DNA of 64,000 bases from Agelaius tricolor (taxonomy: Eukaryota; Chordata; Aves; Passeriformes; Icteridae): the NCBI GenBank assembly GCA_023055355.1, contig JALJCS010000015.1, positions 13,808,501-13,872,500 of the forward strand, in the 5' to 3' direction. Shown here piece after piece: positions 13,801 through 26,543 of the stretch (within the stretch, counting starts at the first letter, position 1; every line of letters begins with the position of its first letter). A program made the position numbers and the translations under genes. Below the pieces are notes generated by a model. That model worked only from the letters and a program-made list of their open reading frames with translations, was not told where the DNA came from and made no database searches.

Positions 13801-16800
13801 ACTGGGTGCTTAACATCAGAGCCAGTGTAGGGGTATCCTGAAGTAGCTCCTAGGCAGAGTGTGACAGCCTTGTCCCTTGATGCAGTTGTCACAGATGAAG
13901 CTGAAAAAATGAGGAATTATGCTATGAGTCTCTCTTGCCAAGGACTGCTCTCCAGGAACTGAGAGCAGGCAGAATGGTGAACGACCTGACTCCAGCAGTG
14001 TGGGTCACTGGGTGCTGTGAAGGCTTTCACCAGTCCTTATCTGGAAGTTTTGCCAAGGAACTGGTGCTGGGGGAACAGAATCTCAAGCTATGAGGCAGAA
14101 AAACTTTCACTAGGAGATCTGGTTGTAACTGAAAAACAAGGAAACAAAACCAGCTAGAGAGGGTGACAGGGTTCAGAGGATTGCTCAGTAAGTTGGGTCA
14201 AAGGAAATTCACCTGTCCTGAAGCAGATAACAGAAAGAGCTGAAAAGTGGGCTGAACACAGACATGGAAAAGGATCATGGCCAAGAAAAGGCTTGAACTT
14301 CCATGGCACAGTGCAAAGGGCAGGAATCTCATAGGTTGGGTGCTTGAGGTTCAAAGTGCCTGCCTGGGTACCCTCCTTTTTCTGGGGTCATGGCATTTTC
14401 CTGAGAGCTCCTTGTGAGCACTTGTGGTTGAACTACAGCCTGCATTTCTGAAAGAGGCATCCACTCACAATGGAAAGACTTACAATTTGGGATCCACCAC
14501 ATCCTTTGGGAAGCTGTTCCCATGGTTAATGCATTTACCATGTAACTGTTACAGTTCCCTGAAGGAGTTTGAGTCCTCAGCTGGCAACCCGCCTGCCTTG
14601 CTCAGTGCTGCTGCATGGCTCTCTGCCTCCTGAGACAAAAGTTTTGCTACAAGGGGACTAAAGGCCTTCTTGGGATCCTGCAGGCTCCTCTAGGACAGCC
14701 AGGAGCTGAACCTGTTCCCTCCAACCAAGAGTGTGAAGTGAGATTTTTGAAGCATTAGTGTGTTTATTCACCAATAGTCCACTGGTCTTGTCTCCTCTCT
14801 GGGTGAATGTGTACCTTGCTGGTTTGCCCTCAACAGCTGGTAGGTCACAAAGGATTTGAGAAGCAGCTCTGGCTTTGTACCAAGCAGAGGCTGTGGGACA
14901 CTCAGCAGTGAATTCCAGAGATGATGTGTCATGAAAGCCCTGGCCCTGCCAGCCCCTCTGCACGAGGCTGCTGGAGGTAGTGTGAGCCTTGCCAGGTTGC
15001 AGTCCTCATGTTCAAGAAGAGCTTTGGCTTTCTGAGCAGGTTTTGGTAGTTGGATGTTAGCTGCAAAATCAGTTTGGGAGCCTGCAGCTTTGTGTGGGTG
15101 GGAGGAAAGCCTTGTGCTTACTCCTCTGCCTGCCTCCAGCTGGAAGGTGACAACTGATCCTGTGGCTGGGAGAAGTCAGCTGTTTCCATTTTCTTCCTCT
15201 AGAGACTCGAAATCTATTCCCAGTGAGGTGGGTCCCTGGGAAGAGGAAGGGCAGTTCTTCTCAGTGAGTGCTGCCAAAGCCAAAAGGCACTGGGAGGTGG
15301 CCTTGCCAGCCTCAGACATTTAAAACACTTCAGTCAAGCCCTGGAAGAAAAACAGAGCATAATCTTAGTTTTTCCTCTTACGTACATTTTGGGCTTTCTG
15401 CACTATCCTCTGGTTCATTGCTAAGCTTTTCTGCAGCCTCAGAAAGCTGTTGAATCAACAGAGAAAGTTCTTGTTGAGAAGAAGAGCACATCCTTTCATC
15501 AGCTGACCTTCTATTGTCTGTTCCCTCCTGGCTGGAAATCATGTTTTATATAGCAAACATCTTTAAAGCTTTTAGGGTATTTCTCTTCTTTCCTTACCCC
15601 CAGAATACCCTCTTCGATCTGGATCATTGGGCCAGCTCTTAATCAGGCCTGGAACAGGAGAAGGTAATTGTGATGGATGCCCCAGTGATATTACCCTTCC
15701 CAAAAGCAATTAAATGTGGTGAAACCGTCATTTATGTTTTATGACTGCTTGTAGTAGTGCCCAAACATTTATGGTCCCCCAAAGTCCCACATGCTGCCAG
15801 GCCAGGCTTTGCAGTGGATAAGATAACAGATTATATTTATGCTCTTGGTTAACTTGCACAGCACTGCAAAGCAGCCACTCCACTGGGCTCTGTCTCCTTG
15901 CTTGTTGTGTGATGCATTTGTGCTATGCAGCCCTGATTCTCCACCCTCACTTAATTTCCTGGGAACTTTCCCCTCTCCTAGGCTGCTGAGCTTTGTGAAT
16001 ATTTGCCAGTGGAAGGCAGTGTATTTGTTTGAATCAGATCTATTCTTAAAGCTGTCAGATTATTGCTGGGCTAGGAGGGGGTCCCTCCCTGCCTCTGTCC
16101 TGCCATTCTCACCTCACTTTGATCAAAGCCTGGCATTGATCTGATACAGTGGGAAGCTAACCAGGACTAAACACTAAGGCTGTCTAGGAGCCACAGGGAC
16201 AGACACAGGACTCTGAAGTGCTGGGGGGACACTGGGGGTTGTTTTCTCAAGGGTGGTTGGGGTGTTGGATCCTCCTTGCATGGCACACTGCACTGTAAAG
16301 AGCAACCTGGGAGTCACACCAGCTGCTCTGCCATCCACACTCATTCACTTTGAAATCCCTTTAGCACTGGAACAATTCCATTAGCAGGACTTCTTAGGCC
16401 TGATTTGGAGGGGTTTCTCTGCTGATTAAAACCAAGTCTGCACACCAGTGTGCTGGGCTTGTCATAACCAAGACATTCCCTGTGTACCTCGGGGCTGCTT
16501 GCAGCTGAAGTCTTGAACAAAAGATCTGCTGTTAGACAAAGAAGGAAGGAGTGAGCCTCTGAAGAGAGGAAGAACTCCTCTGTTTGCCAGCAGATTTTTT
16601 CTAACTATTCTTTTTTAAGGATTGGTCACCAGTTAATCCATGTCGTTTTGCAGACAAAGCTGTCAACATTTTTAAGGTTGCGTGGTGAAATAACTTCAGT
16701 GCTGTTGGTTCTAGCAGCTCTGAATATTCTCATACAAATGCCTTTTAAGATAAAAATGGCCTGTGCTTGATCCCAGCCCAGAGTTGAGGTCGTTACTCTT

Positions 16801-19458
16801 GTATTTGAAACGTCTAAACTGAACCCAGTGAAGTCAGTCAGAACTACAAGTGTTTGAAAGTCAAGTCACTCTTATTTGCATGGCTAAATATGGGCGTAAT
16901 GCAGGGTGTTACTCTAAAATACTTCAGTGTGTGACCCAGGTTGGAGCCCAGCAAGTGTGCTGTGTGCCACAGACACTGCCCACAGCACCTTCTGACAGCT
17001 TCCAAGTCATCAACCTCTTGGGCCTGAGTACCAAACACATCCTCCCCTCTGACTTCTGTTTTTTGCTCTTATCTGCTGTTGGGGTGTGAGGTGCCTCACA
17101 ACCACACAGGAGTGTAAGCTCACTGGCAACTTGAATATGTGTGCATTTCTGCTGATTTCTGTCCATTGGGTCAGAAGTGAGAATGGCAGAAGCAGGACAC
17201 CTTCCTCCCCCACCCCTGCAATTTCCCACACAGTGTGGACTGTTGGAGCTTTATAAGAGGCATTTCTTGCCACTCTCAGTGGCAGCACTTAGATACAAAA
17301 TTCAATGTAGCCCCCCACCTCAGAATGGGGTAGGTGCAGTGATTCTGTGCTGGTGTAGCAAATTCCATCTGAAACTGACACATTTATTATCCCTAAACAT
17401 TTGGTGAATTTAAGAAGATTGTAAAATATACATGAAGAACATGCGTGAGATTTTTTCAGTAAAATTAATTACTACAAGCAGTGCTTTGCAAATTCAGTGT
17501 AGTCCATGTGGGAACAGTTTGGGAGTTCTGGTGCATGTATGCAGTCCTTCAGTGGCAGGAGCAGGTCTGGTTTGTATTGTGTGGATGCCCTGGGTGGAGG
17601 AGAGCTCTCATGAGGAGTGACTGCAGCTTCCAGCTGGGAAGGGCAGCTCCATCAGCATTTGGCTGCAGCTGCAGTGCTGTGTGTAACAGGGGTGTAGCTT
17701 TGGCTGCAGACCAAGCCCCAGTTACAGGTCCTTACCCGTCAGTGAGCATCACACAGGGCTGGTTAGTGCTGGGTAATCCTGGAGTCCTTAACGTCTTCAT
17801 AGTATCAGAAGGCATTTCAATGCTGCAGCTCTTTCAATTAAGCTCCTGTTGAAGTCCATGCACAGATATTGTAATATAATTGGCTGGCCTGCTGCTGAAA
17901 CAGCCTCTGTCTGTGCTCCAGGCTGGAGGAGAGCCAGAGCGAGCCCTGGGCTCCACACAATGTCATACTGATTAGGAGGGTGCGAGATTTTGTTTTTGCT
18001 AAAATAGTTCTGCCAGTACAGCCCAGAGGGCAGCTGCAGTTCCACTGGCACAGAGAGGGCCTTATGCTGCTCTGAATTGTCCCTGGCTCTGGGGCAGGCA
18101 AGGATGCTGCTGGGGGTACCTTTATCCTGCAGTAACAGCCTGTGCATGGCTGAGTGCTGCCCAGCTCCACAAGTGCAACTTTACTTTGTTGATATCCACC
18201 CCAGAGCAACTTTGTCTTAAAGACCCAAGGGAAATATTTTGCTTCCTCTGGCTGTTAGGAAGTGGGTTCTCCATGGCAGCAGTCCTTTCACAAAGGGTTC
18301 GGTCCTGAGCAGGAAACCCTGGTCCAATCCCTAATGAGCCCTTCCTGCTGATAAGGGAACCTGTGGGTCAGGGGCTCTGCCTGAGCCAGTCAGCTCCCCA
18401 AGAACTGATGTGCTTTTTGATGAGCACATCCTCCAGAGCCTGTAAAATGGGACTCCAGGCCCTCCAGAGAAGTGGATGCAGACCTAGATGCCACAGAATG
18501 GGACCTGCCTGAGGAAAGGCCAGCTCTGGCAAAGCTGTAATGTTGCTGCTGCTCTCTGACATTCCTGAGCTAGAACACCCCATCTCTCCCCTGCTCAGCA
18601 ACTTTGACTCTTACTGTATATGGAGACCCAACACTGGTTTTATTCCTGGGATAACTGTATTCATGTGTTCAGTATTATGTATATTTACACCTGGGTTATC
18701 CCCCCAGTTTGGGAAGTGGACTGGAGAATAAGATGCTGTCCTGTTTTGGAGCAAGGGAGCTCTTAGATCTCTTTTTCCAGCTTTGCACTTCGGAAAGGCC
18801 TATCCAGTACAGTCCATGACATGAAGATAGGGTCTTGGAGAGTGCACTAAAAAGGAAGTCACTGACTGGTATCTGCTGGCAGCCCATGTCATGGTGCTCT
18901 GCTGCTCTCTCAGTTTTGCTGTTCAAAAGCTGGTTCCATGACACTTATTTCCCTCCTCAAGGTGAGGTGCACTCTGCCAGGGTAGCATTGCACAACTTCT
19001 AAAGTCACTCCTAAACTCACTGTGCTGGATTAATAACAAATCCAGCAATAAACCTGGAATACTGGAGCATTGCCCTTTGTCAGGCAGTGCTTGCTGCTGT
19101 TGCTGGGAATTGGGAGTGACATGGTTTTTTCCCCTGTGACAAATCTTTGTTCCCCCACTGACTATATTTAGACACAAACACATCCAGAATCAACTGTGCC
19201 CATGGCAAGCTCTGCTACTGCCTGCAGCAGCCCTCACCAGGGCAGCATCACGTGGGCTTTTATTGTCACATCTGCCCTGGCCTCTCCCCACTGATGGAAA
19301 ATGCATCATCTCATCCAGGCTTCGACTGCTGGGCTGCTGGGATGGAGTGCTCTGACTGTCCTTGCCTCATGGTGCCTTTTATCCCCACTTTTCAACATAG
19401 AACCACTTTTTTCAACATAGAACCTGGCTGTGGGAAGGAGATGTTAGACCTCCTCTTC

Positions 19459-19479
19459 TGTCTGTCTGTCTGTCTGTCA
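19459..19479. repeat. CTGT microsatellite
   Basis: Five tandem copies of tctg/ctgt in the CFDP1 intron. Confidence 0.85.
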
Positions 19480-21739
19480 CATTGCTATTTGAACACTAGT
19501 GTGCTTTAGTTGTGCTCCTCCTCAGGGATTACCTCCTTGGCTCAATGGAGTCAGTGTCAAAGACTTCCTATGAGTAGGAAGAAGCTGTGAACATCACTGT
19601 TCATGCAGGGGTCTCCACCACGAGGCTGTGTGAGGTTGCAGGGAGTATGGGATGACATCAGAAATCAGAAAGGACCTGGGGCTCAGCGTAGCTCTCGAGA
19701 TTGCAAAAGCAGTGATGACAAAGCAACTTGGGGTTAGCCTGGGTTGGCAAGCCTGAACAAAAGCCTGAGAAAAGTTAACTCACACTATCAACTCGAGTTA
19801 AAACTCCCATTTCCTTGTTCCTTATAAGTACTTGGTCTGCTACAGACAGACCATGCACCTTTTGCAGGTCAGAGCATTTTCCCCAGGAGCTGACTCCTGT
19901 CACCAAAGCCCTCCGTGCAGCAGAAGTTTTGGTCTGCTGACAGGATCACAGGCAGGATAATTCCCATTTTCCCACTGCACTTGCATCTCTTGCTGCCTTT
20001 GGACACAATTGCCTGCTCTGCTGTACCCTGTAGCAGCACTCAGTGCATTTTGTCCCAGCCATGGCTGCTTTTCACAGTGGCTTGGTCTGTGTTGCTCCTC
20101 AGAGTGCAGAAGTTTGATGGGCCTCACACAGAGATGCAGCCCTGTGTCAGAAATCCCCACTACTCCAGAGCACTTCAGGCAGGTTCTTTGGCTCAGTTTG
20201 TGGGTGATGAGGGTGTAAATGCTGGGTACCTGCTACCAGCTCAGCAAGTGGAGCATATGGACAGGCACCACTGGGTTGGCAGTGAGTTCCTTGGGCTGTG
20301 CCACCCTGGCTGGGTGGCGGGAATCCATCAGTCCTCTCCCTGCCAGCGTGCCTTGGGCAGTGCCCTCCAACCAGGATCATTGCCAACCCTCCAGCACCAT
20401 CCACCCTGCTTTTATCTTCATCTCTTCCTTGCTTTCTGTTTTTTTCCACCTGGGATTTCAATGTTTGTTTGTTTGGTGTTAAAGAGGCTTTCTTGTTTGC
20501 TTTTTTAAGTACCTGTTGTGACAGGCAGAGCTGAGAACAAGCCAGGTTGCTCTCTGCATCCACCCAAGAGCCTGTTTGGGAAACAATGCCAAGTAGGGGC
20601 AGGGAGAGAAAGTAGAAATGCAGTTGGGTTTTTCCTGGAAGACTTCCTGTCCTTGGCTGGTTATGTGGGGTTAGGGGTGAGAAGAGCTGGTCACTTTTAG
20701 GTGAAGAACAAGACCTGTTATGTCATTCTGGGGATGGTTTCTGCAAGCTGGCAGAATACCAGGCACTGTTGTTCTGCTGCTGTCTGCCCCATCCAGCCAG
20801 ACCATCCTGACCTTAAGGAGCAGATGGCACTGCTCTTGCCTTCCTGACATGCCCCTCCTGTTCCCTGCCAGCCTTTTGACTCCTCTGTTGAGGAAGATGG
20901 TCTGGGAGTGAAGAGCAGAGCTGGCACATGGGCCCCAGCCAGGTCTCTGCATCCATCCCTCTCGTGCAGTGTCTCTCCTACCCTTGCACGCAGAAGGAAG
21001 GACAGCAGGGCATGGTGCTCTGGGCAGGAATCTTCCACTTTATTAAAATGAAAGTATTTACTGGCTGCATCAGTTGCCCAGCTGTGGTTAGTTTGCATGA
21101 GAACCATTTCCTGCACTTAAGGAAACTATTCAACTTTACAGCAGATTGTGGAAGGAAGAGATACTACAATGTCCCAAATCTTTTATTTGCTGAGTGGGCA
21201 AGTTTCTCACCTGAATCTCTGCCATCCAAGCACTTGGGGTGACAGGAACAGATCTGCCATTGCTGTGCTGCAAGGAAATATCAGAAGTTCCAGTGAGGAA
21301 GGGAGGGGAGGAAGGAGAGGGACAGCAGGAGAGCCAGGGCTGGGTGGTCAGGATGGTGTTTTAAGGGCTTTGGGGCCTGAGATGCCATCTTTCTGCACTT
21401 GGTGACGTCTGCTTGCCAGCACCCTGTCCTGATGGTGGGATCTGACATGCTGCTCAGTGCTCAGACATCCAAGATCACTGTGTCAAGGGAGATGTGAGGG
21501 CAAACAGGAGGAGCAGCACAGAGCTCTGCCTCTGGATAGCAGGAACATTCTGCATGGATGGAGGAAGAAAGTGGCTTGGCAGCAGTGGAGCAGACAGATA
21601 TCTCAGTGAATCACAGGTTCAACATGAGTCACTGCTGTCACATGGTTGTGAAGAAGGCACACGTCACAGGGGCTGTGTAAGGAGCTTCGTGCTTCCCAAG
21701 GCATCTGAAGCATTCCCCTGCTCCCAGTGCTGGTGAACC

Positions 21740-22060
21740 CATCACTCATGCTATTCCTGTTTTGGATGCTGCATTTTGAGGAATATAGGGCCAATAGCTG
21801 ACTCCATGGAGAGTGGTGAAAGTGGTCAGAGGGCTGGAAGCCATGAGGAATGAGAAAAGCTTGAAAGGACCTGGGATTGTTTAGTCTAGGAAGGAGCAAG
21901 CTGGAGGGAGGGGTAATATGAAAAGCTTTCAAAGACATAAAAGGCTGCTGCAAGAAGTGAGGGAGTGATCTGTTCTTAGTAGCTACCAGGAAGAAGATAC
22001 CGAGTCATAGGCTGAGCAAGGAAATTTAGTCACTGGGGAAGAGTTACATAAGTGAAAGGC
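21740..22060 (+). mobile_element. Degraded CR1-like LINE fragment
   Basis: Blocks such as gggattgtttagtctaggaa, gaaaagctttcaaagacataa and taccaggaagaagatacc resemble sense CR1 sequence with much divergence. The limits are approximate. Confidence 0.55.
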
Positions 22061-22567
22061 TGATGAAGTACTCAAACCTCAGTGTGTGTCAGATTGGTGT
22101 CAGGAGACCTTCAGAGCACCCCATCTCTGGTGGGAGAGGAACTCATCCTGCTTTGGCTGGTGGGATGCACTATGAGACCTTTGTAGCCAGATTCCCAATT
22201 GCTGGAAGATTATTTTCTAAAGCTTGTGATGAAGTCCACCTCCATTAAACAGGCATACATTTCCCAGACACTGCTGAGCATGTTACAAGACATCAGGGAT
22301 TACATGTGGCAGTGACACTTTATCACTGCTATAGCAGCAATTTTCCAAGCCTTTTCAGCTGCAGGCTTGCACCAAGATGAGGGGAAGCATTACTGTTAAG
22401 GACAGGGATACAGAGCATGTTCACCTATAGTGGGACAGCAGGGGAGCCCATGGCTTGCTGCTTGTCCCTGTGTACGACCATGCCAGATGAGGCACAGGCA
22501 CAGTCCCTGTCCTGATGACATTAGATGGTGCAGGGGAATCCCCCCACCAAGGCAGAGCTCCCCAGCC

Positions 22568-22569
22568 TT

Positions 22570-22600
<31 letters not shown>
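22568..22600. repeat. Poly-T tract
   Basis: About 33 bases of T interrupted by one C, in the CFDP1 intron. Such tracts are prone to sequencing-length error. Confidence 0.9.
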
Positions 22601-23733
22601 GCTGGTTCAGGGGCAGACTTTGGCTGTGCTTTTTAATTGTGAAAATTCAGAGCATGTCTTTGTGTCCTAAATAGGCAATTGTCCTGATCCTCATCCCTGG
22701 GATCCATTATGTCTTAGCAAATTACTTTCTCTCTTTTAAATGCCTTAGTGATTAAAGATGCCACAGCAGATACCCTTAATGAGTACAAAAAGGGTAATAA
22801 TTCCTCTTGTTGGCACTGAATGCAATTAATCAGGCCCCTTTACTTGCTTTTTAAACAGATGAGGCATTTAAGGCCAAGCAAGTTTTTAATTGGACTTTAA
22901 TGTTTCTCATTTACTTCATTTTGGCACAAGCGTAGGAATTCCCACCCCCAGATTTGCTGGATTTATTCAGGGTGATAAAAGGCTCAGCATGGAATGAAGA
23001 CTCAGCAGCAGACTCAAACATGTCCTTCAGCCTGTGCCTGGCCCCATTGCCTGGCCCAGGCTTGGTCCTGCTGCAGCAGCACAGAATTGTCTGGACAGGA
23101 GCAGAACCAGGCTGTCCAGCATGGGACTGACACTGGATATTGATAATATTTCTGGAGTAGTCATCAACACAAGGGTGCAACATAGCCTGCCCTTTTTTGT
23201 CATGTTCCATTGCCTTGAAGGAACTGTTGACTTGTGAGTATTCTTGTGATTATCTGGATGCTCTTGATGGAGGTCCATATCATAGCCCAGACTCTGTAGC
23301 TTCAAATAAGGGGTGAATTATATGTTTTAAGCAACATTCCTGAGATCCATGGCCAAGAGGACGTACAGAGGCCTTGAGCCCCATTATGGATGTCTGCATC
23401 CAGATGTCATTAATTTGTGCCAGAAATTGCCATGGAAGAGAAGATACATCGTAAGCAGTTCTCATCTGATTTGCAGCTCCTGTTCCCTGAAGCCAGCACC
23501 CCCTCTTCTTCCATCTCTGGCCATGAACCATCTTGCCTTTGGTTCCCTTCCCTCCATCTCTCCTCCACTGTGGTTTGGGGACAGCAGTGGCCTGTCAGCA
23601 GGTCCCAGTCTGTGTTTCATGCAGAGACATGTTCAGCAGCCCAGCTTGGCTCACTGGCCCCTGTCCCAACTCAGCCCTTCCCTGCCAGCAGCTGACCGAG
23701 GTTCAGCCAAAAAGGATCAGCCCTGGCATGTGT

Positions 23734-23767
23734 GAGCCTGCCTCTGAGCCTGCCTCTGAGCCTGCTC
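23734..23767. repeat. 12-bp tandem repeat
   Basis: gagcctgcctct is repeated at 23734 and 23746, followed by a partial gagcctgctc. Confidence 0.85.
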
Positions 23768-26039
23768 GTCACTCTGCAGGGCAGAGCTTTCTCTAACACC
23801 CAGGAAAGATCCCAGAACTTTCAGTTGGGTTTTTCCAGGTGTGTGCTGAGTCCTTTGCAGTCAGACCTGTCTGTATTTCAAGTGACAGGGACTGTGGAGT
23901 TCCACCCGTGGAAAGGTCAGTGGATGCAGATGAGCTGTGGGTGTCCTTGGATAGGTGAGATGGCTCTTGAGTCATTGGGGTTTTTTGCCCCAAAAAAACA
24001 TTCAGGAGAAATCTAGGGACAACGGACAACACCCTCCATTTCTACATCCCTGCTTTTCCCACTTCAAAGGTAGGAAAATCTTAAGCCCGAGTGTGTCTGG
24101 AAAGTTAAGTGTATTCAGAGAAATGTGTTATCGAATACCTTGTGTTAATTTAAACACCCTCTGCCTGCCAGGCTTGGGGCAGAGGAGCTTTGCCAGCTGG
24201 ATCAGCCATAGCACTTCCCTAGATCTGTTTCAAGGCATCTTTAAGGCCTCCCAGTGCAGCTTAAGGAACTGCTGTGCACAGCCACTGGGCTCTGCTTTCC
24301 AGGCAGCTGTGCAGCAGGGAATGCCATGGGGGAGGCTTGCCCAGTATTTTATTTGGTTCATCCTTATTCTTTCTTGTATCTCCTTTCCTCTGATTCCCTC
24401 ACATCTTGAACACTCATCTGATACTGGGTTTGGTCGTTGAGCAAGGCTTGTGTAGTTCCCACATGTGGGAACCAAGTCTCTCCCATTTTTTCTTCTGCTG
24501 AGAACATCTTTATCCATTTTGCCCCCTTACAGCACTTCCCTGCTACCTGCAGATAAGGATACCTGGAGCCATCATGACTTGAAAAGTAAGGGATAATTGG
24601 AGGCTGAGCAAGGATCAAGGTTTTGTTGTGTGATCATGGTGTGAAGGGCTGTAGACATCTTGATGAGATGTTCTGGGATAAAGGCGAATCAAAGAGATCC
24701 AGCTTGTTCTGTGTCCCCACAGAGTGAACAACTGCTGGCTGTTGGGCTGGGCTCCAGCCATGGGCAGGGACTGAAGGAAATAAGAGGGCCAATCCTAGGA
24801 CATTCCTGCTCCTCTGGCTGGTATTGAGGAGGGGCAGGCAGCCTTGTCCAGTTGCTATGGAGCCTGCCAAGATATCCTTAATCCCAAATATATCTATGTC
24901 AGGAAGCTGCAACCCCAAGTGACTCTAGCCAGCCATTCTTTCATTGAGAGTCTTCTGGCTGAGGCTTAGAGAGTTGTCATTTTCTTTGATTTAATTCCAT
25001 ATAAACTGCAGAATTATTTTCCTTTAGAGGCTTGCAAATTACGGAAGCATAAACCATGCTAATGATCCGATAAGGACAACTTTGGATACGTTCCCAAGAA
25101 CGGCTACCCCTGGGCAGGAGCGTGCTCAGAGAGCACTGATGGAGAGCAATTTGCCATGCTCACCTGGCTGCCTTCCTTGGGCCCCCCTTCCCAAATTCCT
25201 TCATCTCTCAGGAACGAGAGTAATTTCCTCTCTGGCTTCTTGCAGAGGCAAAGGCCCTGCAGACCTGAAGTTATCTCTGGAATGTGTGTAAACACGAGTT
25301 CAATGGGATGCTGTTTGCCCCCCATTCCTGGGGGGGTTGAGAAGAGTTAATACAAGTTTGTTTTACGGGTTCCTATCCCTGAGAATTGTCTTCCTTAGAG
25401 GGCAGCTCAGCTGACCTGAGCCCCTGTGTGTGCATTTCCCAGCATAAAGGGGAGATTGGGGGGCCCCACCACATGGATGGGATTTCACTCCTCTAAGAGC
25501 AAGGGATGAAAGAGCAAAGTGGTCTTCCTGCCAAACAGGGACCCAGGAGATGGTATGGGATCACAGTGCACGTGCACTGGGACTCAGTGTGCAGCTAACA
25601 GGATTATTTAAGTGATGCTTGGACAGAAACAAATCAGGAGAAGGGTGGGGGTTACAGGCAGTTCTGTGCTCCCATCTTCAAAGAGCACTGAAATGTAAGC
25701 AGGGGGACAAAACATTTTAAGTGACGTATGGGCTGGGGCAAAATGCATTTCAATGAGAGGCATAAGGAACTCTATCTGTTTGCATAAAAATAATTCAGAT
25801 GTAAGTTCATTAGTGGTGTACAAGTACGTCACTAATGAGACTTGCCTAGAGACCAGTGTTCTTGGATTTAGAATAAGAAGCAGGAACCAGAACATAAAAC
25901 TAGAGAAAATCAAGCATTAGCACCAAGTAAATGGTTAATTCCTGGATGTGTTGTCAGCACTAGTGACGCACTGAGGCTGGATGCCTTCCAGAAAACAACA
26001 CTTTAACTGAAGACAAAGAAGCAGACTTAGCACAGAGGT

Positions 26040-26125
26040 GATCAGTGGAATGGCTTGGCCTGGTGTATACAAGGGGTCAAACTAGATGATTTAATGATCT
26101 CTTTTGGCCTGAAAGCTCTCTGTTC
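26040..26125 (+). mobile_element. Short LINE (CR1-like) 3' end fragment
   Basis: The stretch gggtcaaactagatgattta followed by atgatctcttttggcc resembles the CR1 3' block in sense orientation. It lies about 260 bases before a CFDP1 exon. Confidence 0.55.
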
Positions 26126-26384
26126 TCTTAAGAAGATAAATGAAAAAGCCCTTTCACAAAAACCAAGCACTTGAGATATGTGTGTAATGAACTCTGCTGC
26201 TTCCAGGGGAACGGCAGAGCAGGATCTGCAGGAAGCGTGACCTTGCCGCCTGCAGGCTGCCTGGAGTTGGTGGCCATCTGTTTGGTGGCAGTGGCTCACC
26301 ACCATCGAGGCCACCACTCTCAGCTCTGTTTTTAATTGCCATCTCCCTGCATTTAACCAACATTTGCTCCTTAATCTCCATCAG

Positions 26385-26543
26385 GGTGAAGAGGCCAAGC
26401 GGTATGAGTAGCCTCCTGGGGAAGATCGGTGCCAAAAAGCAGAAGATGAGCACACTGGAGAAATCTAAACTGGACTGGGAGAACTTCAAGGAGGAGGAGG
26501 GGATTGTGGAGGAGCTGGCAATCCATAACCGAGGGAAAGATGG
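26385..26543 (+). CDS. CFDP1: CFDP1 penultimate coding exon (BCNT-C domain, first part)
   Basis: CFDP1 (craniofacial development protein 1, BCNT family) is the vertebrate counterpart of yeast Swc5, a nuclear subunit linked to SRCAP/SWR1-type H2A.Z exchange. The exon is bounded by acceptor tcag (26381-26384) and donor gtaaga (26544). It reads [20 protein letters not shown] and continues through [18 protein letters not shown] to IHNRGKDG, the hallmark of the BCNT-C domain including its invariant Trp-containing block. Phase is consistent with the next exon: the split Gly codon is completed by the first base at 31475. Only the C-terminal part of the protein is in this window. Identity is secure because this domain is highly conserved and BCAR1 follows in the expected order. 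Confidence 0.95.

Larger units (their letters stand above)
1..26384 (+). other. CFDP1: CFDP1 intron (upstream part), no coding exon seen
   Basis: This stretch lies upstream of the penultimate CFDP1 coding exon on the same strand and ends in a good acceptor (tccatcag at 26377-26384). Open frames here are short, overlap on both strands and lack recognisable domains, so I read it as one long intron; large introns are known for CFDP1 in vertebrates. It holds CR1 fragments near 4610-4895, 21750-22060 and 26040-26125, poly-T runs (about 2879-2890, 11070-11083, 22568-22600), a CTGT microsatellite near 19459 and a few TAAT-rich blocks. The upstream CFDP1 exons lie before the window or were not recognised. 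Confidence 0.8.

Noticed and set aside
1..26384. Search for tRNA, snoRNA or microRNA genes in the CFDP1 intron
   Set aside because: I could not recognise a convincing cloverleaf, box C/D or H/ACA pair or miRNA hairpin by eye; a covariance-model search would be needed.
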